Shown here piece by piece: positions 15,319-24,620 of a stretch of 38,365 nt of DNA; the stretch's first letter is position 1, and the number at the start of each line of letters is the position of its first letter. The position numbers and the translations under genes were made by a program. This DNA comes from an uncultured Bacteroidales bacterium (GTDB taxonomy: Bacteria; Bacteroidota; Bacteroidia; Bacteroidales; WCHB1-69): the NCBI GenBank assembly GCA_937901455.1, contig CALDIA010000070.1, positions 1 to 38,365 of the forward strand, given 5' to 3'. The notes beneath the pieces were generated by a model, which saw only the letters and a program-made list of their open reading frames with translations, made no database searches and was not told the DNA's origin.

Positions 15319-17700
15319 ATGAAAAAGATTCTAACCCCCATAATCCTCTTCGCCATGATGACCGCAACCGCGCAACGCGATTACACCCAGTATGTTAACC
15401 CGATGATCGGGACCAACGGCATGGGGCACACCTTTCCCGGTGCGTGCTACCCCTTCGGGGGCGTGCAGGTGAGCCCCGACACGGACACCATCCCCCACAA
15501 CATCAACGGAAAATACCAGCCGGGCGTCTATGACTACTGTGCCGGATACCAGTACCGCGATCAGACCATCGTGGGCTTCAGCCACACCCACTTCAGCGGC
15601 ACCGGCCACTCCGACATGGGCGACATCCTGCTGATGCCCATCACTGGCGAGGTACAGCTCAACCCCGGCACCGCCGACAACCCCGACAGCGGCTATCGCT
15701 CACGCTTCAGCCACGAGACCGAGAAGGCCTCCCCCGGCTACTACGAGGTGCGCCTCAGCGACGACGACATCCTCGTGCAGCTCACCGCCACTCCGCACTG
15801 CGGCATCCATCGCTACACTTACCCCCAAGGCAAGACCCAGAAGCTCATCGTCGATCTAAACCACTGCCTCTACAACTACGACGGCAAGGTGCTGTGGGCC
15901 TCCCTGCGGATGGAAGATCCCTACACGCTGACGGGCTACCGCATCACCAACGGTTGGGCCCGGGAGAACTACGTCTATTTTGCCATCCACTTCAGCAAGC
16001 CCGTGGCGCACTACGGCTACCAGGATTTCGGGAAACAGAACTACAACGGCTTCTGGAAACGCTTCGACCTCAACCACGACTTCCCCGAAATGGCTGGACG
16101 CAAAATGGTCGTTTGGATAGAATTCGAGCAAGATGATAATCCTGTGCTGGAAGTGCAAGTGGCGCTTTCGGCAGTAAGCACAGATGGGGCCAGAAATAAT
16201 AGGTTTGCAGAAACCGTAATTGAAGAAAGGCCAAACCATTACCAGAGTCTTTCTTTTGAACAGATTCATCAACAGACCAAGAAAATCTGGAATGACAAAT
16301 TGGGCATTTACCAAGCCCAAGGCACCCCCGACCAACTCGCGATGTTTTACACTTCACTCTACCACACAATGATAAATCCATCTGTTTATCAAGATGTTGA
16401 CGGACAATATCGCGGGGTGGACCACAATATCCACCAAAACTTGGAAGGACACACCAATTACACAATTTTCTCCTTGTGGGACACCTACCGCGCCGAACAC
16501 CCGCTACTGAACATCATTGATCCGAAGGCCGCCTGTGATATGGTTTCCTCCATGATTGATCATGCCGAACAGAGCGTGCATCAAATTCTTCCCATTTGGA
16601 GTCACGCTGGCAACGAAAACTGGTGCATGATCGGCTATCATGGCGTGTCGGCGGTGGCGGACAATTATCTTTGCCATCATCCGAACTTTCACGGGGAAAA
16701 TGTGAAGATGAATAAAATCCTTATCAACACGATGCCTTATATTCTTAACAGTGCCAATTTGGACTATTATGACCACACTGATTTGTACAAAAAATTGGGC
16801 TATGTACCATATAACAAGTCCGCTGTCGGCACTTCCATCACCTTGGAGAATGCATACGAAGATTGGGTGATTTACAATCTGATCGACAAAGGCAAGATTG
16901 CCTCTTTATATGAAAAAATGAAGGAGACTTACCGTCAGCGTGCGCTGAACTTCAAGAATGTCTTCAATCCGGAGACGGGCTTCGCGCAGGCGCGTTACGA
17001 GGACGGCTCGTGGAAGACACCCGCCGACCTGCTCTCCACCTCCAACGAGGGCTTCATCGAGGGCAACAGCTGGAACTACTCGTTCTACGTGCCGCACGAT
17101 GTCAACGGCTTAATCAAGATTATGGGCGGCGACAAGGTCTTCATCAATCGCCTGGACGAGCTTTTCACAATGCACGTTCCTGACGACTTCTTCGCGGAAA
17201 CCGAGGACGTTACCCGCGAGGGGATGTTGGGTGGCTACGTGCATGGCAACGAGCCCAGCCATCACATCCCGTACCTTTACATGTGGACTTCCCAGCCGTG
17301 GAAGACCCAGCAGCGCGTGCGCGAGGTGATGAACAAGATGTACCGCAACCACATTGACGGGCTGTGCGGCAACGACGACTGCGGGCAAATGTCGGCGTGG
17401 TACATCTTCAGCGCGATGGGCTTCTATCCTGTCTGCCCCGCTTCCGGCCAGTACATCTTCGGGGCGCCCTACCTGCCCGAGAACATCCTTCTTCTGCACA
17501 ATGGCAATACACTGATTATCAAGGCACCCAATGTCAGCGACCAGAACTGCTACATTCAGTCGGTGACGCTCAACGGCAAGCCGCTGCACTGCGCCTACAT
17601 CACCTACGATCAGATTATGGCCGGCGGCGAGCTTATCTTCACGATGGGCAGCAAGCCGAAAAAGAACTGGTTCACGGAGAAGCCGTACTCATTGGAATAG
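15319..17700 (+). CDS. GH92 family exo-alpha-mannosidase, exported
   Basis: Ca2+-dependent exo-acting alpha-mannosidase that would trim mannose from N-glycan or other mannan structures outside the cytoplasm. Residues 1-18 (MKKILTPIILFAMMTATA) form a signal peptide without an evident lipobox cysteine. Family motifs in order: YVNPMIGTNGMGHTFPGA near the N-terminus, GFSHTHFSGTGHSDMGDI, HGNEPSHHIPYLYMWTSQP, which holds the expected catalytic acid Glu, and GNDDCGQMSAWY, which holds the expected catalytic-base Asp region. The 793-aa length is typical. There is no SusC/SusD pair or regulator next to it, so it is not part of a visible polysaccharide utilisation locus. The gene has its own promoter. 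Confidence 0.93.
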   Translation: MKKILTPIILFAMMTATAQRDYTQYVNPMIGTNGMGHTFPGACYPFGGVQVSPDTDTIPHNINGKYQPGVYDYCAGYQYRDQTIVGFSHTHFSGTGHSDMGDILLMPITGEVQLNPGTADNPDSGYRSRFSHETEKASPGYYEVRLSDDDILVQLTATPHCGIHRYTYPQGKTQKLIVDLNHCLYNYDGKVLWASLRMEDPYTLTGYRITNGWARENYVYFAIHFSKPVAHYGYQDFGKQNYNGFWKRFDLNHDFPEMAGRKMVVWIEFEQDDNPVLEVQVALSAVSTDGARNNRFAETVIEERPNHYQSLSFEQIHQQTKKIWNDKLGIYQAQGTPDQLAMFYTSLYHTMINPSVYQDVDGQYRGVDHNIHQNLEGHTNYTIFSLWDTYRAEHPLLNIIDPKAACDMVSSMIDHAEQSVHQILPIWSHAGNENWCMIGYHGVSAVADNYLCHHPNFHGENVKMNKILINTMPYILNSANLDYYDHTDLYKKLGYVPYNKSAVGTSITLENAYEDWVIYNLIDKGKIASLYEKMKETYRQRALNFKNVFNPETGFAQARYEDGSWKTPADLLSTSNEGFIEGNSWNYSFYVPHDVNGLIKIMGGDKVFINRLDELFTMHVPDDFFAETEDVTREGMLGGYVHGNEPSHHIPYLYMWTSQPWKTQQRVREVMNKMYRNHIDGLCGNDDCGQMSAWYIFSAMGFYPVCPASGQYIFGAPYLPENILLLHNGNTLIIKAPNVSDQNCYIQSVTLNGKPLHCAYITYDQIMAGGELIFTMGSKPKKNWFTEKPYSLE

Positions 17701-17749
17701 AAAGAAATAAAAAGTTATCCATACCGCCATATCTCATCATTAAAAAATG

Positions 17750-17757
17750 TATTTTTG
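17750..17757 (+). promoter_or_regulatory. Bacteroidetes -7 element for ansA-cutC-transglutaminase
   Basis: TATTTTTG matches TAnnTTTG, 24 bases before the ansA ATG at 17782. It also overlaps an in-frame TTG, which argues against that upstream start. Confidence 0.6.
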
Positions 17758-17781
17758 CCACATACATTTTCAGGCAAAAAC

Positions 17782-18819
17782 ATGGAGAGAAGAAAAGTTT
17801 TAGTAATTTACACGGGTGGCACCATCGGCATGATGATGGACCCTAACAGCAAAGCTTTAAAGCCTTTTGAATTCAAAAACATTCACCAGCAGCTTCCAAT
17901 GTTGGAGTTGTTGGAATGCGATATCACCTTCAAGAGCTTGCTACCGCTCATTGACTCCTCCGACACCAATCCGGAGTTCTGGTTACGTTTGGTAGGCATG
18001 ATAGAGGCCGAGTACCCCAACTACGACGGTTTTGTGGTATTACACGGCACTGACACGATGGCCTACACCTCATCGGCGCTCAGTTTTCTATTGGAGAATC
18101 TTGACAAGCCTGTCATCATCACTGGTTCGCAGTTGCCTTTGGGTGTATTGCGCACTGATGGCCGACGTAATATCCTCAATGCTATTGGATTTGCAGCCGA
18201 CCAGAAAGACGGGCGCCCCATCTTGAATGAGGTGTGTCTCTTCTTTCAGACCGCTTTGTTCCGCGGGAACCGTATCTACAAAGACGATGCCGCCAGTTTC
18301 AACGCTTTTCATTCGCCCAACTACCCTCATCTGGCCAATGTGGGCACCGAGATCTCCTACAATGAGCACTGTCTCCTCCCGAGAAGCGTGCCCGGCACCT
18401 TCATGGCGCACCACAAGATGAATACCAATGTGGGGCTCATCAAGCTGTTTCCCGGCATCAACCTCACCTCCATGGAAGCAATGCTCCATACGGATGGACT
18501 GAAAGCCGTGGTCTTGGAGACTTTCGGCGTGGGGAATGCTCCTACGTCGCCCGACTTTCTCAAGATTCTCAAGGATGCCATTGATCGTGACATCATTCTC
18601 GTCAACATTTCCCAATGCAAGGGCGGCGGAGGCGTGGAAATGCAGCGCTATGCCACTGGCAAGCACCTCGCCGACATCGGGGTCACTTCTGGCAGCGACA
18701 TGACCACGGAGGCTGCACTCACCAAACTGATGTACCTCTTCGGCGAAGAATACCCGCTAAACACCATCCGCAAATTATTGAAAATGTCCTTACGGGGCGA
18801 ATTAACAGAGAACTACTAA
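17782..18819 (+). CDS. ansA: type I (cytoplasmic) L-asparaginase
   Basis: Hydrolyses L-asparagine to aspartate and ammonia. The first catalytic motif is at the N-terminus (VIYTGGTIGMM, Thr11 of this start), and the second is HGTDTMAYTSSALSF with the Thr-Asp pair. ITGSQLPLG and the C-terminal GGGGVEMQRYATGKHL segment are also typical. There is no signal peptide and the length (345 aa) fits the cytoplasmic type I enzymes. I chose ATG 17782 over the TTG at 17755, which lies in the promoter. The stop overlaps the cutC start (TAATG), indicating translational coupling. Confidence 0.93.
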   Translation: MERRKVLVIYTGGTIGMMMDPNSKALKPFEFKNIHQQLPMLELLECDITFKSLLPLIDSSDTNPEFWLRLVGMIEAEYPNYDGFVVLHGTDTMAYTSSALSFLLENLDKPVIITGSQLPLGVLRTDGRRNILNAIGFAADQKDGRPILNEVCLFFQTALFRGNRIYKDDAASFNAFHSPNYPHLANVGTEISYNEHCLLPRSVPGTFMAHHKMNTNVGLIKLFPGINLTSMEAMLHTDGLKAVVLETFGVGNAPTSPDFLKILKDAIDRDIILVNISQCKGGGGVEMQRYATGKHLADIGVTSGSDMTTEAALTKLMYLFGEEYPLNTIRKLLKMSLRGELTENY

Positions 18820-19502
18820 TGGAAATCGAAATCTGCTGCAACAGCATACAATCGGCTATCAACGCCAAGACCGCCGGTGCCACTCGCATAGAGTTGTGCC
18901 AGAATCTCAACGAAGGGGGTACTACTCCCTCTTGGGCAACCATTGACTATTGTGTCCACACACTCGGCTTGGACGTCTTCGTGCTTGTACGACCCCGTCC
19001 CGGCAATTTCATTTACAATCCTGCAGAAATTGAAGTCATGGAACGTGACATTCGCATTTGTAAGGAGCATGGCGTGGCCGGCATCGTCATTGGGTCGCTG
19101 ACGGCTGATGGGCAAGTGGACATAGAGACCACCAAGCGTTTGACTGCTCTTTCCCACCCCACCCCAGTGACTTTCCACCGTGCCTTTGACCGATGCCGCG
19201 ACTGGTCACAAGCCTTGGAGGATGTTGTTGCCTGCGGTTGCGACAGGATTCTCACCTCTGGCTGCCACAACACTGCCATCGAAGGCAAGGAGGTGATCCG
19301 GCAACTTGTGCGACAGGCTGCTGGACGCATCACCATCTTGGCTGGCAGTGGCATCAATGCCCACAATGCCGAAGAACTCATCCAACACACTGGCGTTACC
19401 GAAATTCACGGTTCCTGCAAAGTTTTGACAGATGACGATTACATGGAAACCTCTACGCAAGCGGTCAAAGAGCTCCTCCATATTTGCGCCGCCTTATCAT
19501 GA
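18819..19502 (+). CDS. cutC: CutC family protein
   Basis: TIM-barrel protein of the CutC family, historically linked to copper homeostasis though its biochemical role is unsettled. Family segments: MEIEICCNSIQSAINAKTAG, ATRIELCQNLNEGGTTPS, VRPRPGNFIY, VTFHRAFDRC, ILTSG, and ILAGSGINAHN. At 227 aa it is slightly shorter than the usual ~245. The start ATG at 18819 shares one base with the ansA stop. It is followed 19 bases later by the transglutaminase-like gene, so the three probably form one transcript. Confidence 0.9.
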   Translation: MEIEICCNSIQSAINAKTAGATRIELCQNLNEGGTTPSWATIDYCVHTLGLDVFVLVRPRPGNFIYNPAEIEVMERDIRICKEHGVAGIVIGSLTADGQVDIETTKRLTALSHPTPVTFHRAFDRCRDWSQALEDVVACGCDRILTSGCHNTAIEGKEVIRQLVRQAAGRITILAGSGINAHNAEELIQHTGVTEIHGSCKVLTDDDYMETSTQAVKELLHICAALS

Positions 19503-19521
19503 TTAAATAAAAACCAACAAT

Positions 19522-22035
19522 ATGAAATGCAACACCTTTCTACAAAGTTTACTCATTGGCATCTTGCTGACGGCTAATGCCACTACCGCTGTCGGACAAT
19601 CGTTCAGCAAAGCGGATGCCTTGAATTTTTTATATACCTACATGCCGCAAAGCGATCGCGCGGACTACGACACTGCATTCTTCAAAATGCAGGTGGACTA
19701 CGCTTTTTTGGCGAGGGAGACCTTTTCATGGGGCAAGACCATCCCCGACGACATCTTCAAGCATTTCGTCTTGGTCTATCGTGTCAACAATGAGGACTTG
19801 GACACGGCGCGGGCCTTCATCTTTCATCAGTTAAGAGACCGCATCAAGAACATGAGCATGTACGAAGCGGCATTGGAGGTCAACCATTGGTGCCACGAGT
19901 ATGTGGACTACCAGCCGGCAGACGTGCGCACTTCGGCGCCGTTGGCTACCATCCGCACCTCGCACGGGCGTTGTGGCGAAGAGAGCACCTTGACGGTCAC
20001 CGCTATGCGTGCGGTAGGCATTCCTGCCCGCCAGTGCTACACCCCGAGATGGGCACACTGCGATGACAACCACGCCTGGGTAGAAGTGTGGGTGAATGGC
20101 AAATGGTGGTTCTTGGGAGCCTGCGAGCCCTCCCCTGACCTCGACATGGGCTGGTTCGCCTACCCATCCACCCGTACCATGATGGTGCATACCAACGTCT
20201 TTGGAGACTATAAAGGCCCCGAGGAGGTCAATAAGAAAACCCAGTACTATTCCTGCATCAACGTATTGTCCAATTATGCCGACACCGTACGCATGACGGT
20301 CACCGTGGTGGACGAAAACCGCAAGCCCATTCCAGACGCCTTAGTGCGTTTCAAGCTATACAACTACTCCGAGTATTACACCCTCGCCTCCAAACGTACG
20401 AACGAAAATGGCCAAGCCTCCCTCATCACTGGCAAAGGCGACCTGTTAATATGGGTCAGCAAGGGCGACATGTTCACCTATGCCAAGATGGACGGGCGCA
20501 CAGAGCACAATCTCACCCTGATGTTGACACCCGATCAATCCGTATGGAACAAATCAGGCTTCAGCGTAGCGCATCTTACCATTGCGCCGCCCTACGGCAA
20601 CCCTGCCCTGCCTGATCCTGACTCTGCACGCTTTGCCCGCTGCGAGGAGCGCAAGGCCCAGGAAGATGTCATGCGTGAACGCTATCGGAGCACCTTCCCC
20701 ACCAAAGCACAGACAGACCAATATCATAATGATTTTTTTACTCCAGAAGAGTTCTATGATGTAATCCGGCGCAGCGAAGGCAACCATGCCGAGATCCTTC
20801 AATTCTTACAAAAGCACAGCCAGAGAGAAGAGGGCCTCTACCTGAAAGAGTTCGTGGCGGCATTGGCCGACAAGGACCTGCGCGACACCAAAGCGGAGAC
20901 CTTAGAGCGTCAGCTGACCTATTACCATCCAGGCAAATACCCGCTGGATGTCTTCATCAAAGGCATCCTGCCTGCCCGCATCTCCAACGAACTGATCCGC
21001 GAATGGCGGGGCGTGTTCAGCCACGGCTTCGACCTCTTCCACCAAGACCGGTCTGTCAAGGCCATCCACGACTTCGTCCAGAAGAGCATCAAGGTGGACA
21101 ACGACTGCAACTACTACAACTGTCCGATCAGTCCCATCGGAGTCATCCGCTACAACAAGGCCGACGCCCACTCCCGCGACATTTGCTTCGTAGCTCTCTG
21201 CCGCGCCTTGGATGTGCCCGCCTACATGGACAATTCCAACGGAGACCTCTGGGCTTGGGAAAACGGGCAATGGCATCTGGTTACCTTTGACGAAGCCGCT
21301 CAACCCACAGAGGAGTATAAGACACTCATCCTGAATAACAACGAACACAGGGGATACTATACACAATACACCATCCAGCGTTTCGAGGACGGTGAATATG
21401 TCAGCTTCGATTTCGAAAACGACCCGCGGGTGGAAGGCAACCCCATTGTTTTGTCTGTGCCTGCGGGGCACTACTGCCTCTCCCTTGGTGACCGCAACAG
21501 CGATGGCAGCGTGAAATCCCAATTGCAGTTCTTTGATGTTGTCAACGACACCACCATCATGTCCATTTCCCGCTTTGAGGAGATTAACGATTATTTTGAA
21601 GGCCCTGCAAATGCCATCTATGGAAAGGTGAACCTCAAGAAGACCAAGATATCCGGCTGTTCTCTATCCACCATCTTGAAGAAAAGCGGTAAAGAGCACC
21701 TCATCGTCTGCTTAGGAGTCCCCGGCACCGAGCCTGTCAACCATCTGATGAAAGAGATGGCTGCCAAGCAACAAGCCTTTGAGTCTTGGAACGGTCCCCT
21801 CTATTTTATCGTCAAGGAGGGCATCTGGAAGAGCGAGGCAGGCCAACCCCGCAACCTGAATGTCATCACGGAAGGGTTCGACACCTTGTTCTTAGCCTTC
21901 AAAAAAGCGATGAATTATCAAATGAATGGTTTGAATCCTCTTTGTTTTGTCATCGACAAGAACGGGAACATTCTCTATTATTCTGAGGGATACAACATTG
22001 GCACTCCTGAGCAGATGTTGAAATACATCCGTTAG
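19522..22035 (+). CDS. exported transglutaminase-like multidomain protein (837 aa)
   Basis: The signal peptide (residues 1-25, hydrophobic core LLIGILLTANATTAV) indicates export. The transglutaminase-like core has Cys151 in HGRCGEES and His184 in DDNHAWVEVW, followed by WWFLGACEP, which supplies the acidic region; it could act as a peptidase or amidase. A Bacteroidetes Ig-like stretch follows (VTVVDENRKPIPDALVRFKLY). Around residue 550 a second, degenerate transglutaminase-like segment appears (AHSRDICFVALCRALDVPAY), with Arg-Asp where the catalytic Cys would be. The C-terminal ~130 residues look thioredoxin-like (HLIVCLGVPGTEP, CFVIDKNGNILYYSEGY) but lack a CxxC. The substrate is unknown; last gene of the ansA-cutC run. 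Confidence 0.8.
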   Translation: MKCNTFLQSLLIGILLTANATTAVGQSFSKADALNFLYTYMPQSDRADYDTAFFKMQVDYAFLARETFSWGKTIPDDIFKHFVLVYRVNNEDLDTARAFIFHQLRDRIKNMSMYEAALEVNHWCHEYVDYQPADVRTSAPLATIRTSHGRCGEESTLTVTAMRAVGIPARQCYTPRWAHCDDNHAWVEVWVNGKWWFLGACEPSPDLDMGWFAYPSTRTMMVHTNVFGDYKGPEEVNKKTQYYSCINVLSNYADTVRMTVTVVDENRKPIPDALVRFKLYNYSEYYTLASKRTNENGQASLITGKGDLLIWVSKGDMFTYAKMDGRTEHNLTLMLTPDQSVWNKSGFSVAHLTIAPPYGNPALPDPDSARFARCEERKAQEDVMRERYRSTFPTKAQTDQYHNDFFTPEEFYDVIRRSEGNHAEILQFLQKHSQREEGLYLKEFVAALADKDLRDTKAETLERQLTYYHPGKYPLDVFIKGILPARISNELIREWRGVFSHGFDLFHQDRSVKAIHDFVQKSIKVDNDCNYYNCPISPIGVIRYNKADAHSRDICFVALCRALDVPAYMDNSNGDLWAWENGQWHLVTFDEAAQPTEEYKTLILNNNEHRGYYTQYTIQRFEDGEYVSFDFENDPRVEGNPIVLSVPAGHYCLSLGDRNSDGSVKSQLQFFDVVNDTTIMSISRFEEINDYFEGPANAIYGKVNLKKTKISGCSLSTILKKSGKEHLIVCLGVPGTEPVNHLMKEMAAKQQAFESWNGPLYFIVKEGIWKSEAGQPRNLNVITEGFDTLFLAFKKAMNYQMNGLNPLCFVIDKNGNILYYSEGYNIGTPEQMLKYIR

Positions 22036-22066
22036 GAAAATACTTGGAACAGAAGTAGTTTTTTGT

Positions 22067-22074
22067 TATTTTTG
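22067..22074 (+). promoter_or_regulatory. Bacteroidetes -7 element of the P-loop NTPase gene
   Basis: TATTTTTG matches TAnnTTTG, 24 bases before the ATG at 22099. ACTTGG at about 22042-22047 is a possible -33 element. Confidence 0.55.
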
Positions 22075-22098
22075 CCACTCTTTTGACAACAAGCAAAT

Positions 22099-22731
22099 AT
22101 GATTACTAAAATTGTGCTCACCGGTGGGCCTTGTGCCGGAAAAACTACCACCAACAAACGCATTGAGGAGTTTTACACCAAGTTGGGATATGCTGTCTTC
22201 TCACTACCGGAGGCTGCCACCCTTTTCATCAAGGCTGGTGTTGACTTCCTGACAAGCGACAAGAACCTCTATTTTGAGATTCACCGCAGTATGATGCTGT
22301 TTCTTTTGCAGATGGAGGACTCTTTTGAGGAAATTGCCCGGTCAACTGGCAAGCCTGCCTTGATTGTCAACGATCGTGGTGCGATGGACATCAGCGCCTA
22401 TATGGATCCTGGTGACTGGCAAGCCCTGCTACAATCCATCGGACAGACGGAGGAAGAGCTGATGAGCAGATACAAGGCAGTCTTTCACTTAAGCACCAGT
22501 GCCAAGGGTGCCCCGCACAGCTATACACTTAGCAACAATTCCGCCCGCATGGAAGAAACCTTGGAAGAGGCCATCCGGGTGGACAACAACCTGATGCGTG
22601 TATGGCAAAAACACCCTAACCTGCACATCATCCCTTCTGAGGAGTTTGTAAAAGACAAAATTGACAATGTGTTGCGCAGCATAGCCAAGGTGTTAGGCAT
22701 CACCATTCAAACCGATGATTTTTTTGAATAA
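22099..22731 (+). CDS. AAA/P-loop NTPase, kinase-like (210 aa)
   Basis: The small ATP-binding protein has Walker A GGPCAGKTT (residues 9-17) and a Walker B-like VNDRGAMDISAYM. The arrangement resembles the AAA_28 family (NadR/Ttd14-like NTPases with a nucleoside-kinase-type fold), whose bacterial members mostly lack an assigned substrate. SARMEETLEEAIRVDNNLM is the helical region following the lid. No membrane segment or signal. It has its own promoter; the rubrerythrin gene follows after 65 bases. Confidence 0.75.
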   Translation: MITKIVLTGGPCAGKTTTNKRIEEFYTKLGYAVFSLPEAATLFIKAGVDFLTSDKNLYFEIHRSMMLFLLQMEDSFEEIARSTGKPALIVNDRGAMDISAYMDPGDWQALLQSIGQTEEELMSRYKAVFHLSTSAKGAPHSYTLSNNSARMEETLEEAIRVDNNLMRVWQKHPNLHIIPSEEFVKDKIDNVLRSIAKVLGITIQTDDFFE

Positions 22732-22796
22732 CCAGATTCCCAGATTTCTACTTGAGAATCTAATCTATTGTAAAAACAACTTAAATCTATCAGACA

Positions 22797-23342
22797 ATGA
22801 AAAAATTCGTATGTAAAGTTTGTGGCTATGTCCACTATGGCGACACGCCCCCTGAGAGATGTCCGCAATGCAAACAACCAGCCGACAAGTTTGAAGAGGT
22901 AACAGATGATTCCTTGTCATTTGCCACCGAGCACGTCATCGGTGTGGCCAAAGAATCCGACGAAGAGATGATCAAAGACCTGAACGCGCACTTCATGGGT
23001 GAGGCCACGGAGGTAGGCATGTATTTGGCCATGAGCCGCCAAGCTGACCGTGAGGGTTATCCTGAAGTGGCAGAGGCTTTCAAGCGCTACGCTTTTGAAG
23101 AGGCTGAGCACTGCGCCAAGTTCGCCGAGCTGTTAGGCGAGGTCGTTTGGGACACCAAGACCAACTTGGAAAAGCGCATGTTAGCGGAGAGCGGTGCCTG
23201 CGCCGACAAGTTCCGCATTGCCAAACGTGCTAAAGAAATGGGCTGGGATGCCATCCATGACACTGTTCATGAAATGGCTAAAGACGAGGCCCGCCACGGC
23301 CAAGGATTCGAAGGCCTGTTTAACCGCTACTTCAAAAAATAA
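22797..23342 (+). CDS. rubrerythrin, reverse type (N-terminal rubredoxin domain)
   Basis: Non-haem iron protein likely to reduce hydrogen peroxide in an anaerobe's cytoplasm. The rubredoxin-like Fe site is at the N-terminus (Cys6, Cys9, Cys22, Cys25: CKVCGYVHYG and CPQC) and is followed by a ferritin-like di-iron four-helix domain (EATEVGMYLAM, FEEAEHCAKF, MAKDEARHGQGF). Classical rubrerythrins have the reverse domain order, so this is the 'reverse rubrerythrin' arrangement. A strong terminator follows. The 65-base upstream gap has a weak dyad (AGATT/AATCT) but no clear -7 element. Confidence 0.9.
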   Translation: MKKFVCKVCGYVHYGDTPPERCPQCKQPADKFEEVTDDSLSFATEHVIGVAKESDEEMIKDLNAHFMGEATEVGMYLAMSRQADREGYPEVAEAFKRYAFEEAEHCAKFAELLGEVVWDTKTNLEKRMLAESGACADKFRIAKRAKEMGWDAIHDTVHEMAKDEARHGQGFEGLFNRYFKK

Positions 23343-23366
23343 AAGTTGCTGAAGCACTATTGTAAC

Positions 23367-23403
23367 AAGCGGCAGGGATTAGGATTCTCTGCCGCTTTTT
23401 TTT
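23367..23403 (+). terminator. Rho-independent terminator after rubrerythrin
   Basis: Stem AAGCGGCAG / CTGCCGCTT with a 13-base loop is followed by eight T (23396-23403). Confidence 0.9.
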
Positions 23404-23522
23404 ATCAGACACAAGAATATATACAATTATCTACTTTGCAATCCGTAAAGATGGCTTTGACAAGTTAAAGTTCATTTTTGCACCGACGAACATTTTTTGA
23501 GATGCCGTATTGAAAAAAAGCA

Positions 23523-23530
23523 TACTTTTG
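23523..23530 (+). promoter_or_regulatory. Bacteroidetes -7 element upstream of the radical SAM-lplA run
   Basis: TACTTTTG matches TAnnTTTG. The distance to the radical SAM start (23686 or 23713) gives a leader of about 150-180 bases. Confidence 0.55.
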
Positions 23531-23538
23531 CCACCGAT

Positions 23539-23601
23539 ATGTCGAGGCATATTCACTTTAAATCCCGGCGCCGCCAAGCCATTTTTGACGGTGCTTTGTG
23601 A
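23539..23601 (+). CDS. possible 20-aa leader peptide
   Basis: ATG lies 8 bases after the -7 element and reads MSRHIHFKSRRRQAIFDGAL before a TGA. It is basic and has no recognised homology. It may be a chance frame; listed because its position immediately after the promoter is suggestive. Confidence 0.2.
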   Translation: MSRHIHFKSRRRQAIFDGAL

Positions 23602-23712
23602 ACCCAATTTGTACCCGCGTATTTTTATAATCGCGTATTGAAATGAATATCAAATAGATGTAAAAGATATGGAATTTACCCCACATTGTGGAACAACTGG
23701 CCCCTCATACTT

Positions 23713-24615
23713 ATGATGATATTTTATCTTGCAGGATGGTATTTCAAAACGCGTTTTTTGGGCAAAGAAAAGCCCTTGCAGACTGTGCTTTTCATAACCG
23801 ACAAATGCAATCTGTCGTGCAAGCACTGCAGCGTCTTTAATCATCAGAACCCTACCTCTAAAAGTTATGCACAAATCAAGGAGGAGCTGCAATACTCCTA
23901 CGATTTAGGATCGCGTTTTGTGGACTTTGAGGGTGGGGAGCCCACGCTTTGGCATGATGGTGACAAAGGCCTCAACGACCTCATTGACTTGGCTAAGGAG
24001 ATAGGTTTCTTCACCAGCACGGTGACCACCAATGCACAGCGGCCCTTCGGCTGGCTGAGAGCCAATTCCATCTGGGTGAGCATGGACGGCATCCAAGAGT
24101 TTCACAATGCCATTCGCGGCCAAGGCACCTTCGACAAACTCGTAGAGAACGTCCAAGCATCCGGCCATAAAGCGCTCAGTGCCAACATGGTCATCGATGC
24201 CAACAACTACGTCAACGTAGCCGACACTTTGGAATTTGTCAAGAAGACCCCTGCCTTCCAAAGCATCGCCTTCAACTTCTACACCCCTGCCTTCCAAAAG
24301 GAGGAGGACCCGCTCATCCTTAGCTGGGACAAGCGTTGTGAGATCATCGACTACCTCATTGCACAGAAAAGGGCTGGTGCTCCCATCATGAACAGTCGTT
24401 CTGGATTGAAAAAGATGAAGGACCTAAGTTTCAAAAAGGTATGTTGGATGTGCAACTACATCCTGCCTGACGGAACCCGCCTGAACGAATGTGTGGGCAA
24501 GAGCTACAACGTTTGTGAACAATGTGGTTTCTGCATGGCCGGCGAGATGCGCAGTGTGATGAACTTCTGTCCAGACACACTCCTGTCAGGACTTAACTTA
24601 AGACATAAAAACTAA
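23713..24615 (+). CDS. radical SAM protein with short N-terminal hydrophobic segment
   Basis: The radical SAM cluster motif CNLSCKHC (Cys32, Cys36, Cys39 from this start) binds a [4Fe-4S] cluster for reductive SAM cleavage. The C-terminus has a second cysteine-rich region (CWMCNY, CVGKSYNVCEQCGFC) like the SPASM/twitch auxiliary-cluster regions of peptide- and cofactor-modifying enzymes. The hydrophobic start MMIFYLAGWYF suggests membrane association. The start is uncertain: the frame extends to TTG 23686 (WNNWPLILMMIF), and an ATG at 23669 lies one frame off just before a CCCC run. Five bases separate it from lplA. The substrate cannot be told from sequence. Confidence 0.8.
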   Translation: MMIFYLAGWYFKTRFLGKEKPLQTVLFITDKCNLSCKHCSVFNHQNPTSKSYAQIKEELQYSYDLGSRFVDFEGGEPTLWHDGDKGLNDLIDLAKEIGFFTSTVTTNAQRPFGWLRANSIWVSMDGIQEFHNAIRGQGTFDKLVENVQASGHKALSANMVIDANNYVNVADTLEFVKKTPAFQSIAFNFYTPAFQKEEDPLILSWDKRCEIIDYLIAQKRAGAPIMNSRSGLKKMKDLSFKKVCWMCNYILPDGTRLNECVGKSYNVCEQCGFCMAGEMRSVMNFCPDTLLSGLNLRHKN

Positions 24616-24620
24616 GTTAT

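Larger units (their letters stand above)
23404..23712. other. intergenic region before the radical SAM run
   Basis: About 310 bases hold a -7 element (23523-23530), a possible 20-codon leader ORF, and two copies of CGCGTATT (about 17 bases apart near 23615-23640). No RNA gene or longer coding region is visible apart from the uncertain 5' end of the radical SAM gene. Confidence 0.45.

Noticed and set aside
17755..17781. Upstream TTG start for ansA
   Set aside because: The codon lies inside the TAnnTTTG promoter element; ATG 17782 puts YTGGTIG at the normal distance from the N-terminus.
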